A DNA stretch of 64,000 nucleotides, from assembly GCA_902780175.1 (NCBI GenBank), contig CACZEU010000004.1, positions 1-64,000 of the forward strand. Direction: 5' to 3'. Shown here in pieces: positions 41,887 to 50,454 of this stretch. This DNA is from an uncultured Bacteroidia bacterium. GTDB taxonomy: Bacteria > Bacteroidota > Bacteroidia > Bacteroidales > UBA932. The first letter of the stretch is position 1. The number at the start of each line of letters is the position of its first letter. The notes under the pieces were generated by a model, which worked only from the letters and a program-made list of their open reading frames with translations, was not told the origin of the DNA and did not search any database. The translations under genes and the position numbers were made by a program.

Positions 41887-42596
41887 AAAAGGAGGACCGG
41901 GCAGGACTGTATACCACCGTAATCATACATCTTGCGGTGCTTATCGTCCTGCTCGCGACCACCCTTGGTTTCTCCATCCAGAAAGAAAACAGTTTCGTCC
42001 TCGACTTCAGCAAGCTCGAGGAACTTGAGCGTCTGCAGGCCGAGGTGGAGCGGCTCCAGAAAGAGGCCGAATTCCAGCAGGCCATACACGACAAGCTCGA
42101 GCGGGATCTCGGCGCGGCGGGCGCAAGCATACGCAACGTCGTGGTGGACCGCGGCTCCCTGAAGGACGACCGCGGAACCGACGCCGACCAGCTCTATAAA
42201 GATGCAGAACGCCTTGCCAGGGAGTTGCAGGGCGGTTTCGAGGTGCCGGACGACGGCTTTACGGCATCTCTTCCCAGCAAGGACCAGGGCCCCGGCAAGG
42301 ATCAGAAGAAGTATTCCGGTCCTTCAGTCGTTTCTTATTATCTTGAGGGCCGCAAGGCCAGCAAACTCTCGATTCCGGCCTACAGATGCATGGGAGCGGG
42401 AGAGGTGACGGTACTCATCACCGTCGACAATTCAGGTACGGTAATAGCCGCCAAGGTTGACGAAAGCGTCTCGAGCGCCGACGGCTGCCTGCGCAGTTTC
42501 GCCATACGCGCCGCAAGGCTCAGCCGGTTCTCGGCAGACCCCAAGGCGCCCGCCCGCCAGACGGGAAATATAGTCTATCAGTTTATCGCCCAGTAG
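41883..42596 (+). CDS. TonB-like energy transducer with coiled coil
   Basis: 237 residues. One transmembrane helix near the N terminus (TVIIHLAVLIVLLATTLGF), a coiled coil (ELERLQAEVERLQKEAE), then a linker and a C-terminal domain (about 150-237, GEVTVLITVDNSGTVIAAKV ... CLRSFAIRAARLSRF) that resembles the TonB C-terminal fold. The proline-rich spacer of TonB is absent. It may link the ExbB/ExbD motor to a receptor, or act as a divergent scaffold. Its end overlaps the S41 protease gene by 14 bp on the other strand. Confidence 0.72.
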   Translation: MKKEDRAGLYTTVIIHLAVLIVLLATTLGFSIQKENSFVLDFSKLEELERLQAEVERLQKEAEFQQAIHDKLERDLGAAGASIRNVVVDRGSLKDDRGTDADQLYKDAERLARELQGGFEVPDDGFTASLPSKDQGPGKDQKKYSGPSVVSYYLEGRKASKLSIPAYRCMGAGEVTVLITVDNSGTVIAAKVDESVSSADGCLRSFAIRAARLSRFSADPKAPARQTGNIVYQFIAQ

Positions 42597-44121
42597 CAAG
42601 CGCATCCATCGCCGCCTTATAGACCGGATCGGTGTCCAGGTATAGGTGGTAGAAGGCGTTGTCGCCAAGCTTTGAATACCGGCCTATGAGGGCGCGTAGC
42701 TGGGAAAGCATATAGGGACGCTCGATGGCCCACTCGGCGCCGTCGGGTACGAGGCCGTCACGGGATTTTGCGAATGCGAGGAAGCCGGCTTCAACGTCGT
42801 TGCGGTCGAAATACTTCTGGAGCGTTCCGAAGTCTTCAATCGCCTGGAGTTCCTTCTTGTGACGGTCGAACCAGTCGGAGGCGAAGCGCATCGCGGTGGC
42901 TTTGCGGTTGCACATTATGTAGAACTTGCCCACCCTGGTGGTATCCATGGGAACGAAGATGTCGGGCACTATGCCGCCGCTTTCGACGCTCATGCTGTCG
43001 GCATCGACCATCTCTCCCCTCTCGTAACGGCGGTAGATATCCTCGTCGTAATTGTCGTACGACTTCTGGATACAGCGGCCTGAAGGGGAATAGAAGCGGG
43101 CCACGGTGATGCGTATGCCGGAGCCGTCGGTGAAGTCAACAGGCTCCTGCACGAGGCCCTTGCCGAAGGTCCTGCGGCCTACCAGCACAGCCCTGCCGTT
43201 GTCCTGCATGGCACCGGCGAAGATTTCGCTGGAGGAGGCGCTGCCCTCGGAGACAAGGAGGGTCAGCCCTATGTCCTGAAGCAGGCCGCGGCCGTCCGAA
43301 ACGCAGTTCTCGCGCTTGTAGTTGCGGCCCTCCATATACACTATCAGCTTGCCCTTGGGCAGGAAGTGGTTGCTCAGCATCAGCGCCTGGTCCATGTAGC
43401 CGCCGCCGTTGTCGCGAAGGTCGACGATGAGGTGGCGGAGGCCCTGTCTCCTCAACTCCTGCGCAGCCGCGGAGAATTCCTGGGAGGTGCTGCGGGAGAA
43501 TTTGCTCAGGCGAAGGAAACCTACGGTATCATTCACCATAAACGCAGCATCGACGGAATGGGTGGGAATGCGTCCGCGGACTATGTCAAACGGGATTACC
43601 TCACCGTCGCGGCTCACGGTCACGCAGACCTTGGTGCCGGCGGGGCCCTTCATGCGGCGCACCATGCTGTCCTGTGGGAACCTGACGCCCGCAATCGGGG
43701 TGTCGTTGACCTTGAGCAGGCGGTCGCCGGCAAGCATGCCGACGCGTTCCGCCGGGCCGCCGGGGATGACCTCGATGACTATCGCCGTATCGTTGGGCAC
43801 GTTGAACTGTATGCCTATGCCGGAGAAATTGCCTGCAAGCTCTTCCTCGGAGGCCTCCAGCGTCTGGGGAGGCATATAGACGGAATGGGGATCGAGTGCC
43901 GACAGGGCGGCGCTGACAGCGGCGTCGGTGACCTTGGCGTGATCGACGGAATCGACGTACATCTCGTCGATTTTCTGCATTATCACGCTGAGCTTGAGCC
44001 AGTCTTCGTATTTGGACGCCAGCAGGCGGTTCTTTTCGGTGACGCGCATCAGGGGGATGGCGATTCCGGCGCCCAGCAGCAAGCCCGTGAGCACAAGGAG
44101 GATGGCGGTACTTTTCTTCAT
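42583..44121 (-). CDS. S41-family C-terminal processing protease
   Basis: 512 residues. An N-terminal membrane anchor (TAILLVLTGLLLGAGIAIP), a PDZ domain (about 85-170, GIGIQFNVPNDTAIVIEVIPGG), and the tail-specific protease core with the nucleophile Ser in SEGSASSSEIFAGA and the Lys in GRRTFGKGLVQ. It degrades or trims periplasmic proteins from the C terminus. It forms a minus-strand operon with the downstream-start genes to its right: deaminase and acyl-CoA ligase. Confidence 0.92.
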   Translation of the reverse strand: MKKSTAILLVLTGLLLGAGIAIPLMRVTEKNRLLASKYEDWLKLSVIMQKIDEMYVDSVDHAKVTDAAVSAALSALDPHSVYMPPQTLEASEEELAGNFSGIGIQFNVPNDTAIVIEVIPGGPAERVGMLAGDRLLKVNDTPIAGVRFPQDSMVRRMKGPAGTKVCVTVSRDGEVIPFDIVRGRIPTHSVDAAFMVNDTVGFLRLSKFSRSTSQEFSAAAQELRRQGLRHLIVDLRDNGGGYMDQALMLSNHFLPKGKLIVYMEGRNYKRENCVSDGRGLLQDIGLTLLVSEGSASSSEIFAGAMQDNGRAVLVGRRTFGKGLVQEPVDFTDGSGIRITVARFYSPSGRCIQKSYDNYDEDIYRRYERGEMVDADSMSVESGGIVPDIFVPMDTTRVGKFYIMCNRKATAMRFASDWFDRHKKELQAIEDFGTLQKYFDRNDVEAGFLAFAKSRDGLVPDGAEWAIERPYMLSQLRALIGRYSKLGDNAFYHLYLDTDPVYKAAMDALATGR

Positions 44122-44523
44122 CTAATCTACCTTCTCTACTTCAATTCCGGCCCGCTTGAGCAGGTCGACGCCGTCGGTCAGGCGGTATTCATCCCTGTAG
44201 ACCACACGCTTGATTCCGGACTGTATGATGAGTTTGGAGCACTCTATGCAGGGAGACGCCGTGACGTACAGGGTGGCTCCGGCGCTGTTGTTCCCGGATT
44301 TGGCGACCTTGGAAATGGCATTGGCCTCGGCGTGAAGGACGTACGGTTTGGTGACGCCGTTCTCCTCGCAGACGTTTTCGAATCCGGAGGGAGTGCCGTT
44401 GTAGCCGTCGGAGATGATCATGTTGTCCTTGACCAGCAGGGCCCCCACCTTGCGGCGCTTGCAGTAGGAGTTCTGGGCCCAGATTTCGGCCATTTCGAGG
44501 TATCGGGAGTCGAATTTGTTCAT
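44122..44523 (-). CDS. dCMP/cytidine deaminase-family enzyme
   Basis: 133 residues. Zinc-binding HAEANAI (about 72-78) and PCIECSKLI (about 100-108) with the catalytic Glu between. The KRRKVGALLVKDNMIISDGYNGTPSGFEN region is the one seen in dCMP deaminases (ComEB type). It would convert dCMP to dUMP for dTTP synthesis. It abuts the S41 gene (stop codon next to its ATG) and overlaps the ligase by 4 bp. Confidence 0.92.
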   Translation of the reverse strand: MNKFDSRYLEMAEIWAQNSYCKRRKVGALLVKDNMIISDGYNGTPSGFENVCEENGVTKPYVLHAEANAISKVAKSGNNSAGATLYVTASPCIECSKLIIQSGIKRVVYRDEYRLTDGVDLLKRAGIEVEKVD

Positions 44524-46172
44524 CGCTGGTACAGGTAACGCTTGATGCTTCGCTTGGGAGTACGCTCAAAGTCCTCGGGAAGGAATTCTATCTTGCGTAT
44601 CTGTGCGTAAACGGGGATCTGCTTGTTGATTTCCGGCAGGCAGTCGTTGATCTTCTGCTTGACCGACTCGTCGTCGAGCCCGTCGGCCTGGGCCTGGCGG
44701 TAATCGGGATAGATAAGTGCGGTGAGGCTGCCGTTGTCTTCGATGACGAGCGACTCCACCACATAATTCACATTGTTGATGACGGCCTCCAGTTCCTCAG
44801 GATAGATATTCTGTCCGGAAGGACCGAGGATCATGCACTTGGAGCGGCCGCGCAGGTACAGGTAGCCGTCGGTGTCCATGACGCCCATGTCGCCGGTCTT
44901 GAACCAGTTGTCGTTGGTGAAAGACGCCTTGGTGGCCTGGCGGTTGTTGTAGTATCCGAGGAAGACGTTGTCGCCCTTGACCTGCACCTCGCCGGGTATC
45001 TTGAGGGGATTGGGAGAGTCGATGCGGATCTGGCATCCGGGGATGGCGTAACCGCAGGAACCCTTCTTGGTGCGGTTCCAGTGGGCGTAGGTGATGATGG
45101 GGCCGCATTCGGTCATACCGTATCCCACGGTGAAGGGGAACTTGACGCGGCGCAGGAACTGCTCGACCTCGGGGTTGAAGGCGGCACCGCCGAGGATGAC
45201 CTCCTCGAACTTGCCACCGAACGCCTCAATGAGGCCCTCGCGTATCTTGCCGAGGACGATCTGGTCCACCAGGGGGATGCTGAGCCAGGTCTTGTGGCGG
45301 TCGGCGATGGGCTTGATCTGAGACTTGTAAACCTTCTCTATGATGAGAGGCACCGCGATGATGCAGTCGGGATGTATCTCGGAGAACGCCTTCATGATGA
45401 CCTTGGGGCTGGGAACGCGCGTAAGGAAGTGCACGTGGGCGCCGATGGTCATTTCGAACAGGAACTCGAACATCATTCCGTACATGTGCGCGGAAGGCAG
45501 CAGGGCCACCATATTGGACTCGTTGTTCATCTGGGGCTCGGCGGTCTCGCCGGCAAGGCGGATGTTGCAGAGCAGCGACCTGTAGGGAAGCATTACGCCC
45601 TTGGAAAATCCGGATGTGCCGGAGGTATAGTTGATGAGGGCGAGCTCCTCTGCGCTATCTTCGTAATAATCGAGGTCCTCCGGACGGAGGCCTTCGGGAT
45701 GGATGCGGCGGAACTCCTCTCCAAGGTGCTCGCGGGCCTCGACAAGTTTCTGGTCGCGGGCGAGGATGTAATGGAGGGTGGACATGCGCACGAACACCAG
45801 TACGCCGGGCATTTCGGCCTCGGAGAGGCTCTCCCAGTTGGCCTCGTCCACGAAGAAGACTTTGCTCTCTGAGTGGTTGACGAGGTAATGGATATTCTCA
45901 GGCTTGAACTCATGGAGGAGGGGCACCGGAACTGCGCCGTATGTGAGGGCCGCCAGGAAGCATACGCCCCAGTTAGCCTGGTTCTTGGAGCAAAGGGCCA
46001 CTTTGTCGCCTTTCTGCAGGCCGCATTCGCGGAAGCAGATGTGCAGCAGCTCGATGCGCTTCGCTACGTCGCTGTATTTGAGTGTAACGCCTTGATAATT
46101 GGACAGGGCTGCGCGCTCCCAGTTGTCCTGGAAGCTCTTCTGGAGTATCTTGTTTACTGATTGGAATGCCAT
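44520..46172 (-). CDS. AMP-forming long-chain acyl-CoA ligase
   Basis: 550 residues of the ANL superfamily. P-loop INYTSGTSGFSKGVML (about 180-195), GYGMTECGP (about 350), and WFKTGDMG (about 420) are present, with the C-terminal Lys loop in TPKRSIKRYL. It activates fatty acids to acyl-AMP and then acyl-CoA. Length and blocks fit FadD-like enzymes of Bacteroidota. Its start overlaps the end of the lipoprotein gene by 19 bp. Confidence 0.9.
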   Translation of the reverse strand: MAFQSVNKILQKSFQDNWERAALSNYQGVTLKYSDVAKRIELLHICFRECGLQKGDKVALCSKNQANWGVCFLAALTYGAVPVPLLHEFKPENIHYLVNHSESKVFFVDEANWESLSEAEMPGVLVFVRMSTLHYILARDQKLVEAREHLGEEFRRIHPEGLRPEDLDYYEDSAEELALINYTSGTSGFSKGVMLPYRSLLCNIRLAGETAEPQMNNESNMVALLPSAHMYGMMFEFLFEMTIGAHVHFLTRVPSPKVIMKAFSEIHPDCIIAVPLIIEKVYKSQIKPIADRHKTWLSIPLVDQIVLGKIREGLIEAFGGKFEEVILGGAAFNPEVEQFLRRVKFPFTVGYGMTECGPIITYAHWNRTKKGSCGYAIPGCQIRIDSPNPLKIPGEVQVKGDNVFLGYYNNRQATKASFTNDNWFKTGDMGVMDTDGYLYLRGRSKCMILGPSGQNIYPEELEAVINNVNYVVESLVIEDNGSLTALIYPDYRQAQADGLDDESVKQKINDCLPEINKQIPVYAQIRKIEFLPEDFERTPKRSIKRYLYQR

Positions 46173-47389
46173 AACTTGATTCTGTCATCGTTTTTCCAGG
46201 ACACACGGAAATCAGGACCGCCGGCCACGGCCTTGGCCTTGGACTGCCACTCTGCGGGAGCCTTGGACAAGGGGCTGTAGAGTTCCAGAGCCTCGCGCTG
46301 GCCGGTGATTATCCAGTTGCCGCGGCGGAGCATGCAGCTGTCGGCCTCGGCGAAGATGTTGCCGTAGAGGGAATGGGCAAAGCCCGTGACAGGGTTGGGG
46401 ACGACGCCGTCGGACTGGGCCTTGTCCTTCACGCGGAGGGCGTTGATCCTGCCCCGCGAAGTGAAAACGACCGCAGCCTCACGCACGCCAGCCTCTTTCT
46501 CCCATGCCCTGGGATCCTTGCCGGTGCTGCTCCATACCTTGGAAAGACCGTTGTTATAGGCCTCCAGGACAACGCGTGCGTCGAGCCAGCGCTCGAACCC
46601 AACACGGTAGTCGCTTATGGAGGCGATGGGAATATCTACGAAGAATGTGTAATCCTCAGGCAGGACCTCGGGCAGACGGCTGGAGGCTTCCTGCATGGAG
46701 GCGCAGAAATTCGTGTAATACTTTTCTCCCTCGGGGCAGACGGGGATGATTTCATCCTCGCTGCGGACCATCCACTCGCTGGCGTCCTTGAGGAAAGCGG
46801 GTACGCGGCCGGACAGATAGCCGGTGAACATATCCTTGAACAGCTTCCTGGATGCGCTGCTGCGGTAAATCTGGTAGTCCCCGGAAGGGAGCACGCCTGC
46901 GACCCTGTCGAAGCCGGGGGCGTCGAGGATGGACGTTTCCGAGGCGAGGTTCCTGGCGGCGACGAGCATGACGGTCTCGGAGCCGCTGAGGAGCAGGGCG
47001 TTGTGCTGCCCGAGCGTGATATGGGAATGGAAGACTCCGGCGGAATCGGCCTGGGCCATCACATTTGCGGCCACGGCGAGGGTGTCGTCGGAAGCCTTGC
47101 CGGCCTCGACTATGATGAGGGCCGTAAGGGTACCGACGTCGCACGCGGCGATGACGGCACGGCTGCGGCCAAGGCGGCCGAAATCAATCTTGTGGATGGT
47201 GCTTGTGGAATCAATCATCCTGGACAGACCGCTGTCCAGACGGGAAAATACACCGATGTGCTGGGCGTCCGAAGGCACGGCGGCCAGAAGCTCGGGGGCC
47301 TCTGAAGCGGCTCCGGGAACGCCGGTCCCGCAGGATGCGGCTGCCACGGAAAGCACAAGGGCCGACAGGAAAAGTACACACTTACGCAT
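46154..47389 (-). CDS. Lipoprotein of unknown function
   Basis: 411 residues from the ATG at 47389. The apparent TTG at 47398 is part of the -7 box and cannot be the start. MRKCVLFLSALVLSVAAASC is a lipoprotein signal with Cys near 20. The mature part begins with PELLAAVPSDAQHIGVFSRL and alternates strands and helices, similar in layout to DUF3352-type surface proteins of Bacteroidota, but I cannot name a family with confidence. It shares a minus-strand run with the ligase and deaminase. Confidence 0.65.
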   Translation of the reverse strand: MRKCVLFLSALVLSVAAASCGTGVPGAASEAPELLAAVPSDAQHIGVFSRLDSGLSRMIDSTSTIHKIDFGRLGRSRAVIAACDVGTLTALIIVEAGKASDDTLAVAANVMAQADSAGVFHSHITLGQHNALLLSGSETVMLVAARNLASETSILDAPGFDRVAGVLPSGDYQIYRSSASRKLFKDMFTGYLSGRVPAFLKDASEWMVRSEDEIIPVCPEGEKYYTNFCASMQEASSRLPEVLPEDYTFFVDIPIASISDYRVGFERWLDARVVLEAYNNGLSKVWSSTGKDPRAWEKEAGVREAAVVFTSRGRINALRVKDKAQSDGVVPNPVTGFAHSLYGNIFAEADSCMLRRGNWIITGQREALELYSPLSKAPAEWQSKAKAVAGGPDFRVSWKNDDRIKLWHSNQ

Positions 47390-47395
47390 AATGCG

Positions 47396-47403
47396 CAAAT
47401 ATA
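47396..47403 (-). promoter_or_regulatory. -7 box for the lipoprotein gene
   Basis: TATATTTG on the minus strand. The next ATG (47389) is 6 bases after its last base, so the message should be almost leaderless. The box includes the TTG at 47398 that a frame search would pick as a start codon. Confidence 0.55.
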
Positions 47404-47443
47404 GTTATTTTTCCTCTATTTCGTTCGCCGGATGAACAGAAGT

Positions 47444-49201
47444 CTACTTCGCCTCGATTTCCAGCGTCAGAGTGTACTTCCGGCCCGACTGGGAGGTTAC
47501 GGAGGCCTCAACGGTGTGGGAGCCGGCCGTGAGCATAACTCTCAGATCCGACACGGGCACGCCGTCGAGACTCCATTCAACCGATGCGGCGGGATCGGAC
47601 TTGCAGTCGTCAAGGGCGAAAGTGAAAAAACGGCCTGCGCTGTATACTCCTCCGCCCGGATTGGAGATGGAGGCAAAATCCAGGGAGGCCACTACAGGTA
47701 CCGTGACATTGAACGTCACCGACCCGTCAGCATAGGCGATATCGGAGAAAACGTATCCGCACTTCTCCTTGCTCCAGCCAACCGGTTCATATGAGGTGAC
47801 CCTCCCTTTTCCAGGGAACGGCATGTACGTCTCTTTGCCGTACTTCAGGTTTCCCTGGTCGGCTGCCGGTATGATGTAGAAGCACGGATGTTTACCGTTG
47901 GCGTTGATGCTGTTGTAATAATTCCAGAATGTCCAGAGGTCGGATGCGGAAACCGAATAACCGCCCAGCGATACCTCACGGCCCGACTTGTCCACGTGGT
48001 AAACCAGGAGACCGCGGCCGGGCAGATACTTGTCCCAGCCGTCGGCATTCCTGCACTCGTACAGGAAATACTCCCCATCCGTATCCGTAGGCGTCATATA
48101 GCCGATGTTGTTGTCGACGCCGGGAAGGGTCACGGGGCCGGACCTGGTGAAGCTGCGGACAGAGCTTTCGTCGAGCCAGCCGATCATCACGCGCTCAAGG
48201 ATATTCAGATAAGGAGGGGTACGGCTTTCGTTCAGGTACGACCCGCCGTCCATCAGGGAGTATGAGAGCAGGCCCGAGCACTGTCCGTTATCAGACCAGT
48301 TGGTGTCGTAAAAGTCCGGGAGACCCATTGCATGGGCGAATTCATGGCAGACACCGCCTATGCCGGTAAGTTTGTCCTTGTTGACTCCAGAACCGTTAAG
48401 TTCGTTGGAACAGGCATACGAGTCTATCTTCACGCCGTCGAGCTGCAGAGTCCTGCCGGCAGCGGACAGGGACCATTGATGCGGCCAGATGGAATTGAGG
48501 TCGGAAGAATCGGCCTCGCCATATCCGGCGTAGTACATATACACGAGATCGACTTCGCCGTCGTCATCCAGGTCGTAATCGGAAAAATCGATCTGGTCGT
48601 CGAGTGCCTTGCAGCCGTCGGCAACGGCCTCTGCGGGACGCTTGTCATTCCCCTGAGAGTTGTTGCCTCCATAGTACGACTTGTCCCTGGAAAGCTTTAC
48701 GGGGCCGAAGACGTCGAATACCGGTTCGAACTTCCCGTGCGAATTGTCGTAATAGTAGTCCCTTGCCGAGCCGGTGGCGCCGTCTTCCGAGAAACCGGGT
48801 TCGTTGAGATGGCGGTAGAATGCCGACGCAGGATCTTCCACCTTGAACGGCAGGTCGTTGAATTCCACCAGTATCACGAGGAAACGCTTCCGGCCGACAG
48901 CTATAGGATCCTGCGGGGCCAGATGCATCTTCATCCTGGCACTGCGGCGGATCCTGGCGGCTGCCGCGGCCTGGGACGGCGAGACGCCCTCGTCCACGCG
49001 GTAGAAGCCGTCTGAATCAACTTTTACCACACGCCCCTGGGTGTCCGTAAGCCAGTGTCCCCATTCGTCGCCGTGGCGCATGAGGGTTATGGTGCTGCCG
49101 TCGGGCTGCTGGAAAACGTATTTGCCGGGCCGGGCCGGAATGGCTTGAAGGGAGGTGGCGCAGATAACGGCCAGAGCGATGGAAAGCAATATCTTTTTCA
49201 T
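47444..49201 (-). CDS. M6-family metalloprotease, secreted
   Basis: 585 residues. A signal peptide (MKKILLSIALAVICATSLQA), a propeptide region ending near 105, and the M6 catalytic domain with HEFAHAMGLPDFYD (His-Glu-x-x-His plus the third ligand, about 288-301). Residues about 510-585 form an Ig-like C-terminal domain. Family members degrade host or food protein outside the cell. It lies 4 bp after the DUF4988 gene and probably shares its transcript. Confidence 0.9.
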   Translation of the reverse strand: MKKILLSIALAVICATSLQAIPARPGKYVFQQPDGSTITLMRHGDEWGHWLTDTQGRVVKVDSDGFYRVDEGVSPSQAAAAARIRRSARMKMHLAPQDPIAVGRKRFLVILVEFNDLPFKVEDPASAFYRHLNEPGFSEDGATGSARDYYYDNSHGKFEPVFDVFGPVKLSRDKSYYGGNNSQGNDKRPAEAVADGCKALDDQIDFSDYDLDDDGEVDLVYMYYAGYGEADSSDLNSIWPHQWSLSAAGRTLQLDGVKIDSYACSNELNGSGVNKDKLTGIGGVCHEFAHAMGLPDFYDTNWSDNGQCSGLLSYSLMDGGSYLNESRTPPYLNILERVMIGWLDESSVRSFTRSGPVTLPGVDNNIGYMTPTDTDGEYFLYECRNADGWDKYLPGRGLLVYHVDKSGREVSLGGYSVSASDLWTFWNYYNSINANGKHPCFYIIPAADQGNLKYGKETYMPFPGKGRVTSYEPVGWSKEKCGYVFSDIAYADGSVTFNVTVPVVASLDFASISNPGGGVYSAGRFFTFALDDCKSDPAASVEWSLDGVPVSDLRVMLTAGSHTVEASVTSQSGRKYTLTLEIEAK

Positions 49202-49205
49202 GGCC

Positions 49206-50414
49206 TTACATTTTGATTATTACGCCGTTGCCTTCGTCGTCGAGAAGCCAGGCAAGTCCGCCTTCCATCTTTTCGGCACGCACGTCGAGCGTCCTGGAGA
49301 TTACCTGCTCGCCGTACTGTTTCCAGTCGATTCCTATGGTCATACGGTCCGACAGCGACAGCGGTGAATTTATTCCTGATACAAGCACCTGCTCCTGTGT
49401 CTTGGGTTCTAGTATGCCGAAGACCATGCCGGTGCCGCCGTCGACGCGGACGATCTGGTCGGTACCCTTGGTATAGGGGCGTACGAGGCCGTCGACGATA
49501 AGTCCGGGGAGGCCGAAGGACAGGACGGGATTGGGCTTGACCCTGACCTCTACGATGCGTACGTAGCTGCTGCCGTCACTTCCGTTGAGGACGATGAAGA
49601 CCTTGCTGTCGGAGGCGTACAGGGGGACCTGGATGCTGAAGGTTCCCTTGTCGGAAACGGGGTCGCTGAAGCTGACCTTCCAGCCCTCGGGCTCGTATGA
49701 GCTGAATCTGTATTCAACCCCCTCGGGTGCAATGACTTCGTACCCGGTTGAAGCTATGGTGCCGGAGGCTATGGCCGTAATCGCATCTTCGTCGAACAGC
49801 AACTGGAGCCGTATCATCGACTGGCTCTTGGGGAGCATGACGATTGAACCGTCCGAAAGGGTGAAAAGGACGTTGCGGGGATCGGTGGTGAAGTCGATGC
49901 CGGTAATCAGGGAACCCTGGCCGCCGAGCATCGAACCGGCGAGAGTCCAGTTCCTGCCGTCCATAGACACATACCAGTTGCCGTCCTCTATGCGTACAAG
50001 AGGGATATGGCTGTCGGCGCCACCGGCGGGAATCTTCTCACCGCCAGCGAGGAGCCACTCTCCTCCGGCTGTCCAGTACCAGTTGCCGTCGGTATCCTGA
50101 CGTACGGAAATCGGGGGCTCGCTGCCGTCGGTGCTGCCCGTGACGTATATGTCGGTGCTCTTGCCGTCGGAATCCACCAGCGTAACCTTGAAACTGGTGC
50201 CGTCCTGCATCTCGGTGACGGAGCTTACTAGGTATTTTCCGCTCAGGAGAGCCTGAAGGCCGCTGAGTTTGCCGCTCATCTCGCTCACCTGCTGCTCAAG
50301 AGCGGTGAGGCGGGAGTCGAGGTCTTCCAGCTTTTCATCTATTTCCTGCAGATGCTTGCAGCCGGAAAGCGGCAGTACAAGCAGGGCTGTCAATATCAGC
50401 AGTGTCTTTTTCAT
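49206..50414 (-). CDS. DUF4988-type lipoprotein with trimeric coiled coil
   Basis: 402 residues from the ATG at 50414 (MKKTLLILTALLVLPLSGC, lipoprotein Cys near 19). The extra 17 codons from 50465 overlap the receptor gene and are rejected. Directly after the Cys comes a heptad coiled coil (LQEIDEKLEDLDSRLTALEQQV), then GKLSGLQALLSGKYL, the mark of DUF4988 as found in Bacteroidota surface proteins and before PL29 domains. Several beta-rich repeats follow, with no catalytic domain that I can see. Likely surface-exposed. Confidence 0.7.
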   Translation of the reverse strand: MKKTLLILTALLVLPLSGCKHLQEIDEKLEDLDSRLTALEQQVSEMSGKLSGLQALLSGKYLVSSVTEMQDGTSFKVTLVDSDGKSTDIYVTGSTDGSEPPISVRQDTDGNWYWTAGGEWLLAGGEKIPAGGADSHIPLVRIEDGNWYVSMDGRNWTLAGSMLGGQGSLITGIDFTTDPRNVLFTLSDGSIVMLPKSQSMIRLQLLFDEDAITAIASGTIASTGYEVIAPEGVEYRFSSYEPEGWKVSFSDPVSDKGTFSIQVPLYASDSKVFIVLNGSDGSSYVRIVEVRVKPNPVLSFGLPGLIVDGLVRPYTKGTDQIVRVDGGTGMVFGILEPKTQEQVLVSGINSPLSLSDRMTIGIDWKQYGEQVISRTLDVRAEKMEGGLAWLLDDEGNGVIIKM

Positions 50415-50454
50415 CACTTTTTCGTTAGGGAGGGCAAAGGTAGGAACAATTACC

